Assembly: GCA_003242085.1 (NCBI GenBank)
Contig: QBML01000008.1
Span: forward strand, 62,001 to 126,000
DNA: 64,000 bases
Reading direction: 5' to 3'
Source: Pseudanabaena frigida
Lineage (GTDB): Bacteria > Cyanobacteriota > Cyanobacteriia > Pseudanabaenales > Pseudanabaenaceae
Below, piece after piece: positions 51,095 through 61,124 of the stretch. The position numbers and the translations under genes are program-made. The notes beneath the pieces are model-generated. The model worked only from the letters and a program-made list of their open reading frames with translations. It was not told the origin of the DNA and searched no databases. Each line of letters starts with the position of its first letter. Within the stretch, counting starts at the first letter, position 1.

Positions 51095-54000
51095 ATGACC
51101 AGTCTGTTTCTGGAGCGTCTTCACAGCAGCGATCGCCCCGTCATTGTATTTGATGGTGCGATGGGTACAAACTTGCAGGTGCAAAACCTCACCGCCGAGG
51201 ACTTTGGCGGCGCAGAGTATGAGGGTTGCAACGAGTATCTAGTGATGACTAAACCTGAAGCAGTCGCCAAAGTACATCGAGACTTCTTGGCAGCAGGGGC
51301 GGATGTAATCGAGACGGATACCTTTGGCGGGACATCGATTGTACTGAATGAGTATAGTCTGGGGCACATGGCATACGAACTCAGCAAAAAAGCAACTGAG
51401 TTAGCCAAATCCGTCGCCGCCGAGTTTTCTACCTCTGAAAAGCCGCGTTTTGTCGCTGGTTCAATTGGTCCAACTACCAAGTTGCCAACCTTGCTGCATA
51501 TCGATTTCGATACGATGAAGCAGTCCTTTATCGAACAGATCGAAGGCTTGTATGATGGTGGTGCGGACTTACTGCTAGTCGAGACTTGTCAGGATGTGCT
51601 GCAAATTAAAGTCACCTTGAGTGCGATCGAAGAATTTTTTACTAAGCGCGGAGTTAGGCTACCTGTCATGGTTTCGGTAACAATGGAAACCACAGGTACA
51701 ATGCTCGTGGGCTCTGATATTTCCGCAGTAGTCACGATTCTGGAACCCTACAACATTGATGTATTAGGGCTAAACTGTGCAACGGGTCCCGATCAAATGA
51801 CCGAGCATATGCGTTATTTGAGCGCCCATTCTCCCTTTGTGGTGTCTTGTGTCCCCAATGCTGGCTTGCCTGAAAATGTTGGTGGTCATGCATTCTATCG
51901 TCTTACTCCTGAAGATCTGAGCGACCATCTCAAACATTTTGTCGAAGATTTAGGAATTCAAATTATTGGTGGATGTTGTGGTACGACTCCTGCTCATATT
52001 AAGGCTCTAGCGGATGCAGCAAAGACTCTTAAACCAAAGCAAAGAGATCCTCTCGTAGTTCCTTCGGCGGCTTCCATTTACAGCTCTCAGCCTTATATTC
52101 AAGATAATTCTTTCCTCATTGTCGGTGAACGGCTTAATGCTAGTGGCTCTAAGAAAACTCGCGATTTACTCAATGCTGAGGATTGGGATGGATTGGTGGC
52201 GATCGCAAGGTCACAAGTCAAGGAAGGTGCACATATTCTCGATGTGAACGTGGATTATGTGGGACGTGATGGCGTGCGCGATATGCATGAACTGGTATCG
52301 CGGCTAGTTACCAATGTGACTTTGCCTTTGATGCTGGACTCCACCGAATGGGAAAAGATGGAAGCAGGGTTAAAAGTGGCGGGTGGTAAATGTATTCTTA
52401 ATTCCACTAACTACGAAGATGGAGAGGATCGCTTCTGTAAAGTCGTTGGTCTTGCGAAACAATATGGTGCTGGCATCGTGATCGGTACAATCGATGAAGA
52501 TGGCATGGCAAGAACTGCGGATAAGAAGTTTGAAATTGCTACCCGTGCTTACAAACAAGCTACTGAAGAACTGGGTATGCCAGCTAGCGAAATCTTCTTT
52601 GATACTCTAGCTCTGCCCATTTCCACAGGTATTGCTGAAGATCGTCAGAATGCCGCCGCCACGATTGAATCAATTCGTCGCATTAAGGAAGCAATGCCTG
52701 AAACCCATGTTTTACTTGGTGTTTCCAATGTTTCTTTTGGACTAAATCCTGCTTCGCGAGTAGTTCTTAACTCAGTATTCCTCCATGAAGCGATGAAAGT
52801 GGGAATGGATTCATCCATCGTGAATGCTAGCAAGATCGTACCGCTCAATCGAATTGGCGATCGCGAAAAAGAAGTAGCGCGGCAACTGATCTATGATGAG
52901 CGCCAGTTTGATGGTGATATTTGTACCTACGATCCGCTTGGTGAATTTACCAAACTATTTGAAGGTGTTTCCGCGAAGCGCGTCAAGGTTGATAAAGCTG
53001 ATACTCCCATCGAAGAGCAACTTAAGAATCATATTATCGATGGCGATCGCATTGGTTTAGATGATGCTCTTACTGAAGCCCTGAAGCAATATGAACCGCT
53101 TGTAATCATTAATCAATTTCTGCTTGATGGGATGAAAGTGGTCGGCGAGTTGTTTGGCTCAGGACAGATGCAACTTCCCTTTGTGCTGCAATCCGCCGAA
53201 ACCATGAAGTCCGCCGTGGCTTTCCTAGAGAAGTTCATGGAGAAAGCCGAAGGCTCGAATAAAGGCGTATTCTTGATTGCGACCGTTAAAGGCGATGTGC
53301 ATGATATTGGCAAAAATCTTGTTGATATTATTCTTTCCAATAACGGCTACAAAGTTGTTAATATCGGCATCAAGCAACCTGTTGACAATATCATCAAAGC
53401 CTACGAAGAACACAAGGCTGATTGTATTGCCATGAGTGGATTGCTGGTAAAATCCACTGCTTTTATGAAAGATAATCTGCAAGAATTCAATAATCGCGGT
53501 ATTTCGGTTCCTGTAATTCTCGGTGGTGCGGCGCTGACTCCTAAGTTTGTGTATACTGATTGTCAAAATGTCTATAAAGGCAAGGTAATCTATGGCAAAG
53601 ATGCTTTCTCTGACCTCAACTTTATGGACAAATATATGCCTGCTAAGGTTGATGGTAAATGGGAAGATGCCAAAGGTTTTCTGGATGAAGATTTAGTGGT
53701 TGGAGATTTGTCAGCAGATGCTATTGATAACATTTCTAGTGAAGAGGAAAAAGCTAAGAAAGAGGCGGCTTTAGCAGAACGCTATTTAGATATTGTACGA
53801 TCGCCAGCCATTGACACCAATATCCCTCGTCCAACACCGCCATTCTGGGGAACCAAGATTTTCCAAAGCGATGACATTCCCTTTGAGGAGCTATTCTGGA
53901 ATCTTGATTTGCAAGCTCTCTTTGCTGGTCAATGGCAATTCCGCAAACCTCAAGGACAATCTCGCGAGGAGTATGACCTATTCTTGCAAGAAACCGTTTA

Positions 54001-54646
54001 TCCAATTCTGCACATATGGAAAGAACGCATCATCAATGAGAAGTTACTCACTCCAACTTCAATCTATGGCTATTTCCCTGTCCTAGCGGAAGGAAATACG
54101 GTCTATGTATACAATCCCCAAGATATCGACAATATCCAGACTGCCGAGCCAATCAACTCTTTTGTGTTCCCCCGTCAGAAATCCCAACGCCGTCTCTGTA
54201 TAGCCGATTTCTTCTCACCAAAGGAGTCAGGAATCATTGATGTCTTGCCCTTGCAAGCTGTCACCGTTGGTCATATTGCTACTGAATTTGCTCAAGGGCT
54301 ATTTAAAGCTAATCAATACACTGACTATCTCTATTTTCATGGACTAGCCGTACAGATGGCAGAAGCAGTGGCGGAATGGACACATACTCGTATTCGGAGC
54401 GAGTTAGGTTTTGCAGCGGAAGATCCTGATAATATTCGCGATATTCTCGCTCAGCGCTATCACGGCTCTCGCTATAGCTTCGGCTATCCTGCCTGTCCAA
54501 ATATGCAGGATCAATACAAGCTTTTAGATTTGCTTGATGCGAAGCGCGTTGATCTAGTCATGGATGAGAGCGAACAACTCTATCCCGAACAGTCAACTAC
54601 GGCGTTAATTGTGCATCATGCGATCGCTAAGTATTTCAGTGCTTAA
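51095..54646 (+). CDS. metH: Cobalamin-dependent methionine synthase
   Basis: 1183 aa. Transfers methyl from methyltetrahydrofolate via methylcobalamin to homocysteine. Four modules: homocysteine domain (about 1-320; [11 protein letters not shown], zinc ligands in GLNCATGP and [11 protein letters not shown]), folate domain (about 345-610; [13 protein letters not shown]), cobalamin domain (about 640-870; DVHDIGKN with the lower axial His near 732, and the [18 protein letters not shown] cap) and the C-terminal AdoMet reactivation domain (about 930-1183; [36 protein letters not shown]). Complete and intact. No cobalamin riboswitch is recognisable in the 217 bases upstream. The ATPase gene starts 17 bases after its stop. 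Confidence 0.97.
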   Translation: MTSLFLERLHSSDRPVIVFDGAMGTNLQVQNLTAEDFGGAEYEGCNEYLVMTKPEAVAKVHRDFLAAGADVIETDTFGGTSIVLNEYSLGHMAYELSKKATELAKSVAAEFSTSEKPRFVAGSIGPTTKLPTLLHIDFDTMKQSFIEQIEGLYDGGADLLLVETCQDVLQIKVTLSAIEEFFTKRGVRLPVMVSVTMETTGTMLVGSDISAVVTILEPYNIDVLGLNCATGPDQMTEHMRYLSAHSPFVVSCVPNAGLPENVGGHAFYRLTPEDLSDHLKHFVEDLGIQIIGGCCGTTPAHIKALADAAKTLKPKQRDPLVVPSAASIYSSQPYIQDNSFLIVGERLNASGSKKTRDLLNAEDWDGLVAIARSQVKEGAHILDVNVDYVGRDGVRDMHELVSRLVTNVTLPLMLDSTEWEKMEAGLKVAGGKCILNSTNYEDGEDRFCKVVGLAKQYGAGIVIGTIDEDGMARTADKKFEIATRAYKQATEELGMPASEIFFDTLALPISTGIAEDRQNAAATIESIRRIKEAMPETHVLLGVSNVSFGLNPASRVVLNSVFLHEAMKVGMDSSIVNASKIVPLNRIGDREKEVARQLIYDERQFDGDICTYDPLGEFTKLFEGVSAKRVKVDKADTPIEEQLKNHIIDGDRIGLDDALTEALKQYEPLVIINQFLLDGMKVVGELFGSGQMQLPFVLQSAETMKSAVAFLEKFMEKAEGSNKGVFLIATVKGDVHDIGKNLVDIILSNNGYKVVNIGIKQPVDNIIKAYEEHKADCIAMSGLLVKSTAFMKDNLQEFNNRGISVPVILGGAALTPKFVYTDCQNVYKGKVIYGKDAFSDLNFMDKYMPAKVDGKWEDAKGFLDEDLVVGDLSADAIDNISSEEEKAKKEAALAERYLDIVRSPAIDTNIPRPTPPFWGTKIFQSDDIPFEELFWNLDLQALFAGQWQFRKPQGQSREEYDLFLQETVYPILHIWKERIINEKLLTPTSIYGYFPVLAEGNTVYVYNPQDIDNIQTAEPINSFVFPRQKSQRRLCIADFFSPKESGIIDVLPLQAVTVGHIATEFAQGLFKANQYTDYLYFHGLAVQMAEAVAEWTHTRIRSELGFAAEDPDNIRDILAQRYHGSRYSFGYPACPNMQDQYKLLDLLDAKRVDLVMDESEQLYPEQSTTALIVHHAIAKYFSA

Positions 54647-54663
54647 TAAACTGGTATTCAATT

Positions 54664-55767
54664 ATGCTTAAATCCCTCAAAATCGAAAACTTCCGTTGCT
54701 TCCCATCCTTTGAGATGGGACAACTAGGAAGGTTAAATCTCATTGTTGGTACTAACAACAGTGGTAAAACATCGATTTTAGAAGCACTTCAATTGCTTCT
54801 AAGCAAATCTCCTAATTTTGAAGTATTGAGTGATGTTGTAATTAATCGAAGTGAGTATCTTGACAAAGAAGATGATCGAGATAAAGACTTAGTAATTCGC
54901 CATCTTTTTTGCGGACATGAAATTGAGATCGGTAGTAACCTTCTAATTACTGGGAAAGATGATATTGATGATGTAAGAAAAGAAATCAGTATTTCTATAG
55001 AAAACAAGAAAATCAGCGAAGATTCTTATTTGCCAATGTTATACGTCAGAAGAACTAATCATACTAAGGATCTGCCAAATCCAGATTGGCTTTTGGAAAA
55101 AAAATTTGAAATAACACTTTTACTGTCTGAAGATGGAAATGTATCGTTTAAATCATTTCAAAATGCAAAAAAATTTTTTGCAGAGCAATCTTCATACGTT
55201 CAGTTTGTAAACTCATCATCGTTAAGTACTGAAAAAGCGATCAATTTATTTGAAATGATAGTACTGACATCAGAAGAAGACCTTGTTACGCAAGCTATGC
55301 AAATTATTGAACCTCGAATAAAGAGAATTGCAACGCTTACTTCTGGGAAGCATAAATATAAAGGCACACGTAGCGGCTTTGTTATGCAACTTGCTAATGA
55401 AAATCAACGTATCCCAATTGGTAGCATGGGCGATGGAATGTGGCGAATGTTAGGGCTTGCTTTAGCGATTGTAAATGCGAAAGATGGAGTTTTGTTGGTG
55501 GATGAAATTGATACTGGTCTGCATTTTACAGTCATGTCTGATATGTGGAAAATGCTCTGGGAAACTGCAAAGCGTCTTAATGTACAGATTTTTGCGACGA
55601 CCCATAGCAATGATTGCTGGCAGAGTTTAGCGGATATTGCCAATGCTGAAAATCCTAGCGAAGATGGGATTACAATTCATCGAATTGAGAAAGGAAAGCC
55701 ACACAGCATTGTCTTTACTGAGCGGCAAATTGCGATCGCTGCTGAGCGTAATATTGAGGTGCGGTAG
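54664..55767 (+). CDS. AAA/ABC-type ATPase (OLD/AriA-like)
   Basis: 367 aa. Walker A GTNNSGKTSILEAL (about 29-42) after the opening LKIENFRCFPSFEMG, a signature-like IPIGSMGDGMWRMLGLALAI (about 255-275), Walker B GVLLVDEIDTGLHF and a switch His in IFATTHSND. This is the SMC/RecF-like ATPase class used by OLD nucleases and by AriA of PARIS. Length is short because the TOPRIM part is a separate gene, two bases downstream. The coding sequence is more AT-rich than metH, which precedes it by 17 bases. It probably forms a complex with the next product; a phage-defence or DNA/RNA-surveillance role is an inference from the family. Confidence 0.85.
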   Translation: MLKSLKIENFRCFPSFEMGQLGRLNLIVGTNNSGKTSILEALQLLLSKSPNFEVLSDVVINRSEYLDKEDDRDKDLVIRHLFCGHEIEIGSNLLITGKDDIDDVRKEISISIENKKISEDSYLPMLYVRRTNHTKDLPNPDWLLEKKFEITLLLSEDGNVSFKSFQNAKKFFAEQSSYVQFVNSSSLSTEKAINLFEMIVLTSEEDLVTQAMQIIEPRIKRIATLTSGKHKYKGTRSGFVMQLANENQRIPIGSMGDGMWRMLGLALAIVNAKDGVLLVDEIDTGLHFTVMSDMWKMLWETAKRLNVQIFATTHSNDCWQSLADIANAENPSEDGITIHRIEKGKPHSIVFTERQIAIAAERNIEVR

Positions 55768-55769
55768 AA

Positions 55770-56417
55770 ATGGCTTTAATTCATAAGAATGTTCTACTGG
55801 TAGAAGGTGTCCAAGAAGTTCGAGTCATTCCAGAACTAATCGAGGCAAATGGTATAGATTGGGGAACAAAAAAGAATCCTATTGTCTATATTCGCGATAA
55901 CGTTGGTTACTCAAATTTAAGCGATCCCGATCTGATTGCAACTGAGTTACAAGAGTCGGGACGTTCTGCTCTTGGCGTTTTAATTGATGCAGATGATAAA
56001 CCATCAGATCGGTGGCAAAGTATCAGAAATGCCTGTCATAAGAGCGTTCCTGATTTACCAGCAGATCTACCCGAAAACGGCTTGATTTGTGATGCGCCAA
56101 ATGGAATTAAGTTTGGTATTTGGATGATGCCAGATAATAAACAGAGCGGTATGCTCGAAACATTTTTAGCCTGTATGATTCCTAATGAAACCGAGATGCT
56201 ATGGCAATTTGCTCAATCATCTGTCGAATCAGCGACTAAGCAAGGGGCAAATTTTACAGAATTCCAACGCGATAAAGCCAACATATACACTTGGCTGGCT
56301 TGGCGAAATCCTCCAGGGCGACAGTTGCACCAAGCAGTCATGGAGAAAATACTCGATCCCAAGCATCCACGCGCTCAGCAATTTGTAAAATGGTTTAAAG
56401 ATTTGTATGGATTGTAA
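55770..56417 (+). CDS. DUF3226 TOPRIM-like protein, partner of the ATPase
   Basis: 215 aa, starting two bases after the ATPase stop. TOPRIM-like features: N-terminal strand with Glu in VLLVEGVQEVRVI (about 8-20) and the acidic pair in LGVLIDADDKPSDRW (about 70-84), followed by a helical region with KFGIWMMPDNKQSGMLETFL. DUF3226 proteins recur next to AAA ATPases; the similar DUF4435 TOPRIM protein AriB is the effector nuclease of PARIS. The natural expectation is a metal-dependent nuclease gated by the ATPase. Direct evidence for cleavage in this subfamily is not known to me. Confidence 0.82.
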   Translation: MALIHKNVLLVEGVQEVRVIPELIEANGIDWGTKKNPIVYIRDNVGYSNLSDPDLIATELQESGRSALGVLIDADDKPSDRWQSIRNACHKSVPDLPADLPENGLICDAPNGIKFGIWMMPDNKQSGMLETFLACMIPNETEMLWQFAQSSVESATKQGANFTEFQRDKANIYTWLAWRNPPGRQLHQAVMEKILDPKHPRAQQFVKWFKDLYGL

Positions 56418-56433
56418 GCAATCGCTTACAACA

Positions 56434-57069
56434 TCAAGGATGCACCTGTCCTAAGATTGCACCAAGGCGATCGTAATCATCCTTTAGCAAAATGCTGAGC
56501 TTACGTCCTGCTTGGACTAGCCAATTGCGATCGCACTTTCTCACTTGATAGACATTGCGTAATACCGCCGCAATCAACTCATCGACGGGTGCATTTGTCA
56601 TCTGCACTAAAGTTCTTAAAAAATTTAACTCTTCCGTAAAGTTCTCAATTTCTGATTCTTCACAGGCATATACAGCTTGATGGATTTGAGGTGGTTGGGA
56701 AGGTAAATGTTGATAGATATTGCCAACAGAACTAAAACCAAGCAGTACGACTTTGATTTCGGAACGGAGCATGGCAAAAATTTGCGGTTGCTGTTCGCGG
56801 AGTTCTTGTAGGCTTAGTCCGAGAGCAACAGCACGATGGACTGAATCAATAGGGGCTGTGGTCGCATGATAGACCACACCATAGGCAACAATATCGCTAT
56901 TTTCATCCTGCTGTGACTTGACCCAACTGCCAAATGCTGGCATCAATGGAAAATCTAAATTATCGGGTTCTAGACATTGTGCGAGGAACTCAGTCGTAGA
57001 AGTAGCGACAACTTCAGCAAGATGCTTGGGATGGCGATCGCGTTTAGATTGTGACAAAGGTAAAAACAT
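56434..57069 (-). CDS. HAS-barrel domain protein, cyanobacterial
   Basis: 211 aa matching a conserved cyanobacterial family: FLPLSQSKRDRHPKHLAEVVATSTTEFLAQCLEPDNLDFP, FGSWVKSQQDE, VAYGVVYHATTAPIDSVHRA, LGLSLQELREQQPQIFAMLR. The N-terminal part is the HAS barrel shared by HerA helicases and F-type ATPase subunits; no ATPase domain follows. Function unknown, conserved across the phylum and therefore probably housekeeping. ATG 57069. It converges with the TOPRIM gene and lies 11 bases after the YbjN-like gene on the same strand, suggesting an operon. Confidence 0.85.
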   Translation of the reverse strand: MFLPLSQSKRDRHPKHLAEVVATSTTEFLAQCLEPDNLDFPLMPAFGSWVKSQQDENSDIVAYGVVYHATTAPIDSVHRAVALGLSLQELREQQPQIFAMLRSEIKVVLLGFSSVGNIYQHLPSQPPQIHQAVYACEESEIENFTEELNFLRTLVQMTNAPVDELIAAVLRNVYQVRKCDRNWLVQAGRKLSILLKDDYDRLGAILGQVHP

Positions 57070-57080
57070 TATCTACATCG

Positions 57081-57524
57081 CTAAAACAAATCATCTGCTG
57101 CCCTTCGACCGCCCCAACGTTCCACAATTTCATCATCATAGCGATCGGCGCTCTCTAAAACTTCGGTCACAGCCAATTTAAATTCATTTTGTTGGCATGA
57201 AGAACCAAGTAAAGTCACATGAAACCGAATATCCCCATCATCAGCCATACTAAAGCCACCAAAACGAAAAACATCATTTTGTTTAAGCAGAAAGCGTAAT
57301 AAATCGTCGTTAACTTCTACTTCTGTTGCAACATATGCCCAGATATAAATAACAGTTTCTACTTGCCTAAAAATACGAATCTCCACAAGGACAGTTGCAG
57401 AGCCAAACTGTAAACTAAAAATTGGACTATCAGTGAAAGGATTGGATATCCGATCGCAAATTTCGGGTAGCCAATCAGCTACTTTTTGATAACAGTCTTT
57501 TTGCGCTTCTGTTTGAAAATTCAC
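57081..57524 (-). CDS. YbjN-like protein 1 (T3S-chaperone-like fold)
   Basis: 147 aa from GTG 57524. Resembles cyanobacterial YbjN-domain proteins, which have a fold like type III secretion chaperones: FSLQFGSATVLVEIRIF, VYIWAYVATEVEVNDDLLRFLLKQND, DDGDIRFHVTLLGSSCQQNEFKLAV, ending ESADRYDDEIVERWGG. Proposed to bind peptides; precise role unknown. It probably shares a transcript with the HAS-barrel gene downstream. Confidence 0.78.
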   Translation of the reverse strand: MNFQTEAQKDCYQKVADWLPEICDRISNPFTDSPIFSLQFGSATVLVEIRIFRQVETVIYIWAYVATEVEVNDDLLRFLLKQNDVFRFGGFSMADDGDIRFHVTLLGSSCQQNEFKLAVTEVLESADRYDDEIVERWGGRRAADDLF

Positions 57525-57697
57525 GACAGCGATTTACCGTTTACTAAAACCTCTAAAAGTGTACCGTAATCTTCATAATTCAAACTATAGTCTTAAAATA
57601 AAAACGCACTCTAAGCTAGATGCTGTTTATAGCAACTGTCATCAACTTAAAACAAATTGAAACCCATATTAGAATGTGGCAAGAATGTAACTTTGGC

Positions 57698-58141
57698 TTA
57701 TAGACTGCGATCTAATGCCCTTTCCCCACCCCAAGACTCGACGATCGCATCATCATACTTATCAGCAGTTTGGAGTACTGAAGACACTGAAGTCTGTAAT
57801 TCATCGCGATCGCAAGTTGAGCCAACTAAGGTTGTATGAAAGCGAATATCGCCATCATCGTCAATACTAAAAACTCCAAATTGAAGTTCAGAATTTTGTT
57901 TGAGTAAAAAACGCATTAGATCTTGAGTGATTTCTGCGCCCGTAACCACATAAGACCAAGTAGAGATTATTGCTTCTGTATTTCCCCAAGGTAAAACCTC
58001 AACTGTTGCTGTTGCTGAGCCTAGCGGTAAAACGAACACAGGCATATCGTAGGGAGGAGAATAGACATTTTCATATAAATCATTCAACCAAGGCTGAATC
58101 TTTTCGTAACAAGCCTGTTGTATGGGTGTCTCAAATTTCAT
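57698..58141 (-). CDS. YbjN-like protein 2
   Basis: 147 aa, the same length as the neighbouring paralogue and clearly homologous: FVLPLGSATATVEVLPWG, IISTWSYVVTGAEITQDLMRFLLKQN, DDGDIRFHTTLVGSTCDRDELQTSV, ending TADKYDDAIVESWGGERA. Tandem duplication separated by about 170 bases. ATG 58141. Function unknown. Confidence 0.78.
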   Translation of the reverse strand: MKFETPIQQACYEKIQPWLNDLYENVYSPPYDMPVFVLPLGSATATVEVLPWGNTEAIISTWSYVVTGAEITQDLMRFLLKQNSELQFGVFSIDDDGDIRFHTTLVGSTCDRDELQTSVSSVLQTADKYDDAIVESWGGERALDRSL

Positions 58142-58361
58142 TTACTTACCTACGATCTTATTCTTGCTTCCAACTTAGTAAAGACATTAGTACTAGAGAC
58201 AGGAGAAGCTTAGTGTTAAGATAGGCAATTCTTGGTTCTGCCCTAAGCCTTCATAGTCCTACTTGACGTTTGTATTCGCTATTTTGGAACTTATGTAATG
58301 ATTGTGTTGCTAAAGAATAACTTTTTCGGTATTCTGCGCTACGCGATCGTGAATTGCACAG

Positions 58362-58414
58362 CTAGTACACAATTAAAAAACAAAAGACTCTTTTGTTTTT
58401 TAATTGTGTACTAG
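58362..58414. terminator. Palindrome P22, 25-bp perfect stem at a gene end
   Basis: Arms 58362-58386 and 58390-58414 pair exactly around ACT. The right arm contains the TAG stop of the binding-protein gene. The T-rich run on the minus strand fits an intrinsic terminator. Confidence 0.88.
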
Positions 58415-59799
58415 AGAGACAAGGAGCTTAAGCCCCTTGTTGTAGTCTTTTTAAGACTGTTAACTTTTTGAGATAAATATTTTTCGGGATTATTGGGATC
58501 GAAATTAGAACCGTCAAAAAAAGTTTCGATACCGCGTGAAGTTGAGACTGGAATATTTGTATCTGGTATCCCGATCTCTTTAGCTGCACTTTTCCAAAGA
58601 TCTTCGCGATTTACTGCATCGATAGTTTCTTTGACCTCAAAGGAAGGTGGTAATAATCCCCATCTTTGATACTCAGTCAAAAACCAGAGATCGTGACTCT
58701 TGTAGGGATAAGAAACGGAGATACCATCATTTGACCAATATTTAATTGTGGAACTATTAGAACTTTCAGATTTCGGAAGAATATTTTTCTGATTGGGACT
58801 ATTTTTAAAAAGTTGGGAAAATATCTTTACTGGTTCAGAAACAAAATTGCTGCTATCGGTGAAACTGAAGGCGATAAGGTTATTTAATTCTCTAGCATTA
58901 GCAGGATCGTCACACCACATTTGCGCTTCCATAATGCCTTTGAGCAAAGACTGGGTAGCAATAGGATATTTATCCACCCAATCTGCTCGCATAGCCACGA
59001 TTTCACCAGGATAGTTACGCCAAATTTCGTTAGTACCGATCGCAGGATCGGCAAGATTAGCTTCGATTAATTTCAGCGTATGCCAGCTATCTAAACAGAT
59101 TAAATCGGCTTGATTTTGTTTGACCTGAGTGACAATTTCATCTAATGGAATTTCGAGAATATTGATATTTTGTTTGGGAATAATATTCATCGATGCTAGC
59201 CAATAACGTAGCCATAGATCGTAATTACTTCCTGTTTGCGCGATCGCGCAATTCATTGAGTTACCAAATAGCTTGGCGACATCCTGAAAAGGAGAGAAGG
59301 TGGCTCGTTTGAGTTGAATTCCAAAGGGTTTTAGTCGTTTAGAAACAACGATATATCCGCCATTCGTATGCAAACGCATCAGTGTATACATTGCAGTTTT
59401 GCGCGAATATGGATCGAGTGCTCCCTCATTCAGTAGTTCGGGCAAAGGGCTATAGAAATGTCCGCCGTCAATGCCATCATTATTTGTGCCTAATTGTGTT
59501 CCTACTTTTGTGCGATCGCAGATATCTTGCCATGACTTGAATGGAACCAACTCAACATCGGTCATGCCATACTTAGTAAAGAATTTTTTGTTTTTAGCAA
59601 CTAAAAGTGGCGCAAATTCTAGAGATGGAATAATGCCTAAACGAGCAGATTGAACTTCCGGGATATCAGAAATTAATACACGAGTTGTAACCCTAAATGA
59701 ATCGCTGGACAATGGCGATGACGTGCAGTTATTTAGCAATATGGAACTTGCTGTTATGCCAACTGTTGAAATAAATTTTCGCCTAGAAATCTGATTCAT
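58411..59799 (-). CDS. CmpA/NrtA-like ABC substrate-binding protein
   Basis: 462 aa. N-terminus QISRRKFISTVGITASSILLNNC combines a twin-arginine motif (SRRKF) with a hydrophobic stretch and a Cys near 25 that is a poor lipobox, so Tat export is likely and lipidation uncertain. The mature protein follows the bicarbonate/nitrate binding family: RLGIIPSLEFAPLLVAKNKKFFTKYGM, ELVPFKSWQDI, GIDGGHFYSPLPELLNEG, LAVGVWRYWLASMNIIP in altered form, and YPGEIVAMRADWVDKYP. No permease or ATPase gene is adjacent, so it is an orphan receptor; the ligand (nitrate, bicarbonate, taurine or other) is not determined. ATG 59799. Confidence 0.82.
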   Translation of the reverse strand: MNQISRRKFISTVGITASSILLNNCTSSPLSSDSFRVTTRVLISDIPEVQSARLGIIPSLEFAPLLVAKNKKFFTKYGMTDVELVPFKSWQDICDRTKVGTQLGTNNDGIDGGHFYSPLPELLNEGALDPYSRKTAMYTLMRLHTNGGYIVVSKRLKPFGIQLKRATFSPFQDVAKLFGNSMNCAIAQTGSNYDLWLRYWLASMNIIPKQNINILEIPLDEIVTQVKQNQADLICLDSWHTLKLIEANLADPAIGTNEIWRNYPGEIVAMRADWVDKYPIATQSLLKGIMEAQMWCDDPANARELNNLIAFSFTDSSNFVSEPVKIFSQLFKNSPNQKNILPKSESSNSSTIKYWSNDGISVSYPYKSHDLWFLTEYQRWGLLPPSFEVKETIDAVNREDLWKSAAKEIGIPDTNIPVSTSRGIETFFDGSNFDPNNPEKYLSQKVNSLKKTTTRGLSSLSL

Positions 59800-59827
59800 G
59801 ATCTAGCGCCTTGCGCTGTGGTTAAAA

Positions 59828-59871
59828 CCCAACAGTTTTTCCAAATGTAAAGCTTTGGAAAAACTGTTGGG
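59828..59871. repeat. Palindrome P23, 18-bp perfect stem
   Basis: Arms 59828-59845 and 59854-59871 with an 8-base loop containing GTAAAGC. The left flank AAAACCCA matches the family outer sequence. Lies just upstream of the binding-protein start. Confidence 0.82.
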
Positions 59872-59897
59872 ACTTATCGCTTATTTTATCGCAGAAC

Positions 59898-59940
59898 CCC
59901 CAAGGGAGAGGCAGCGCAAAGCGCCGCCTCTCCCTTGGGG
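59898..59940. terminator. Palindrome P24, 19 of 20 bp paired, GC-AAA-GC apex
   Basis: Arms 59898-59917 and 59921-59940 with one mismatch, four bases past the wecB stop (minus strand). The left flank TTATTTTATCGCAGAA resembles the P1 right flank (ATTAAATCGCAGAA at 1157-1170). Confidence 0.88.
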
Positions 59941-59944
59941 TGGA

Positions 59945-61057
59945 CTAATTGGCTAAAAATTCATGAACTATATCGAGAATACGCTGGCTAGATTTACCAT
60001 CACCAAAGGGATTTGCGACGTTAGCCATTTGCTCATAGGCTCCGCGATCACTTAACAACTTAGAAGCCTCAGCCACGATATCATCGGTTTCAATACCGAT
60101 AAGTTTGCTAGTGCCAGCAATAACTGCTTCTGGACGTTCAGTTGTAGATCTCAATACCAAGACTGGTTTTCCAAGACTAGGTGCTTCCTCTTGTAATCCG
60201 CCAGAATCGCTCATGATTAGATAGCATCTTTGCATCGCGCCAACCAATTGCTCGTAATCAAGCGGCTCTACTAAGAAGATGCGTGGATGTTTACCAAGCT
60301 TTGCCATTAATGGCTCTCTTACAACAGGATTGAGGTGCATGGGGAGTACTAGAGCCACATCGGGAAAATCTGTCAAAATCTGCAACCATGCTTGGATAAT
60401 TTGCTCTAGTGGTTGTCCCCAATTTTCGCGGCGATGCACTGTTGCTAAGATGACTCGATGGGCTGACCAGTCTAAATTTGGGATGTTACACTTAGGCGAT
60501 CGCCCAGAAACATATAACAGCGCATCAATTACTGTATTGCCTGTATGGTGAATCCCTTCTTTTATGCCAGAAACGTGGAGATTGTCAACTGAAGCAAGAG
60601 TCGGAGCAAAATGAAGCTGCGCGATTTGCGAAACTAAGCGACGATTTGCTTCTTCTGGAAATGGGTTAAAGAGATTGTCGGTGCGAAGCCCTGCTTCTAC
60701 ATGACCAACAGGAATTTGCTGATAAAAAGCCGCCAGAGCAGCAGCAAAAGCTGTTGTGGTGTCGCCTTGGACTAACACAATATCTGGTTGTATTTCTTTA
60801 TATAACTTTTCTAAGCCGACTAAACTGTTACAAGTAATCTGCGTCAGAGTTTGCTTTGGTTGCATGATATTCAAGTCGTAGTCTGCCTTGAGATCGAACA
60901 ACTGCATTACCTGAGCTACCATTTCACGATGCTGTCCAGTCAGAACTACTGAAGTTTGAAAATTAGAACTAGTTCTTAATAGATGGATAACAGGTGCAAG
61001 TTTAATCGCCTCAGGACGAGTGCCTAGTGTGACGCAGACATGAAAAGTAGTTTTCAA
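59945..61057 (-). CDS. wecB: UDP-N-acetylglucosamine 2-epimerase (non-hydrolysing)
   Basis: 370 aa. Interconverts UDP-GlcNAc and UDP-ManNAc for surface polysaccharide synthesis. Motifs: VTLGTRPEAIKLAPVIH at the N-terminus, LVQGDTTTAFAAALAAFYQ, VGHVEAGLRTDN, FPEEANRRLVSQIAQLHFAPT, VHRRENWG, and SDSGGLQEEAPSLGKPVLVLRSTTERPE (about 275-303). All are conserved and length is typical. ATG 61057. No other polysaccharide genes are in view. Confidence 0.95.
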   Translation of the reverse strand: MKTTFHVCVTLGTRPEAIKLAPVIHLLRTSSNFQTSVVLTGQHREMVAQVMQLFDLKADYDLNIMQPKQTLTQITCNSLVGLEKLYKEIQPDIVLVQGDTTTAFAAALAAFYQQIPVGHVEAGLRTDNLFNPFPEEANRRLVSQIAQLHFAPTLASVDNLHVSGIKEGIHHTGNTVIDALLYVSGRSPKCNIPNLDWSAHRVILATVHRRENWGQPLEQIIQAWLQILTDFPDVALVLPMHLNPVVREPLMAKLGKHPRIFLVEPLDYEQLVGAMQRCYLIMSDSGGLQEEAPSLGKPVLVLRSTTERPEAVIAGTSKLIGIETDDIVAEASKLLSDRGAYEQMANVANPFGDGKSSQRILDIVHEFLAN

Positions 61058-61124
61058 AATAATTTTCTTAAATAATTAACAGACTTTTATAACTATCAGG
61101 ATCTATACCAAGAAGTACTAACCC

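Noticed and set aside
53225-53566. Antisense reading frame inside metH
   Set aside because: A shadow frame opposite a well-conserved domain; no ribosome site and no family resemblance. The same holds for other antisense frames in por, cheB/R and the kinases.
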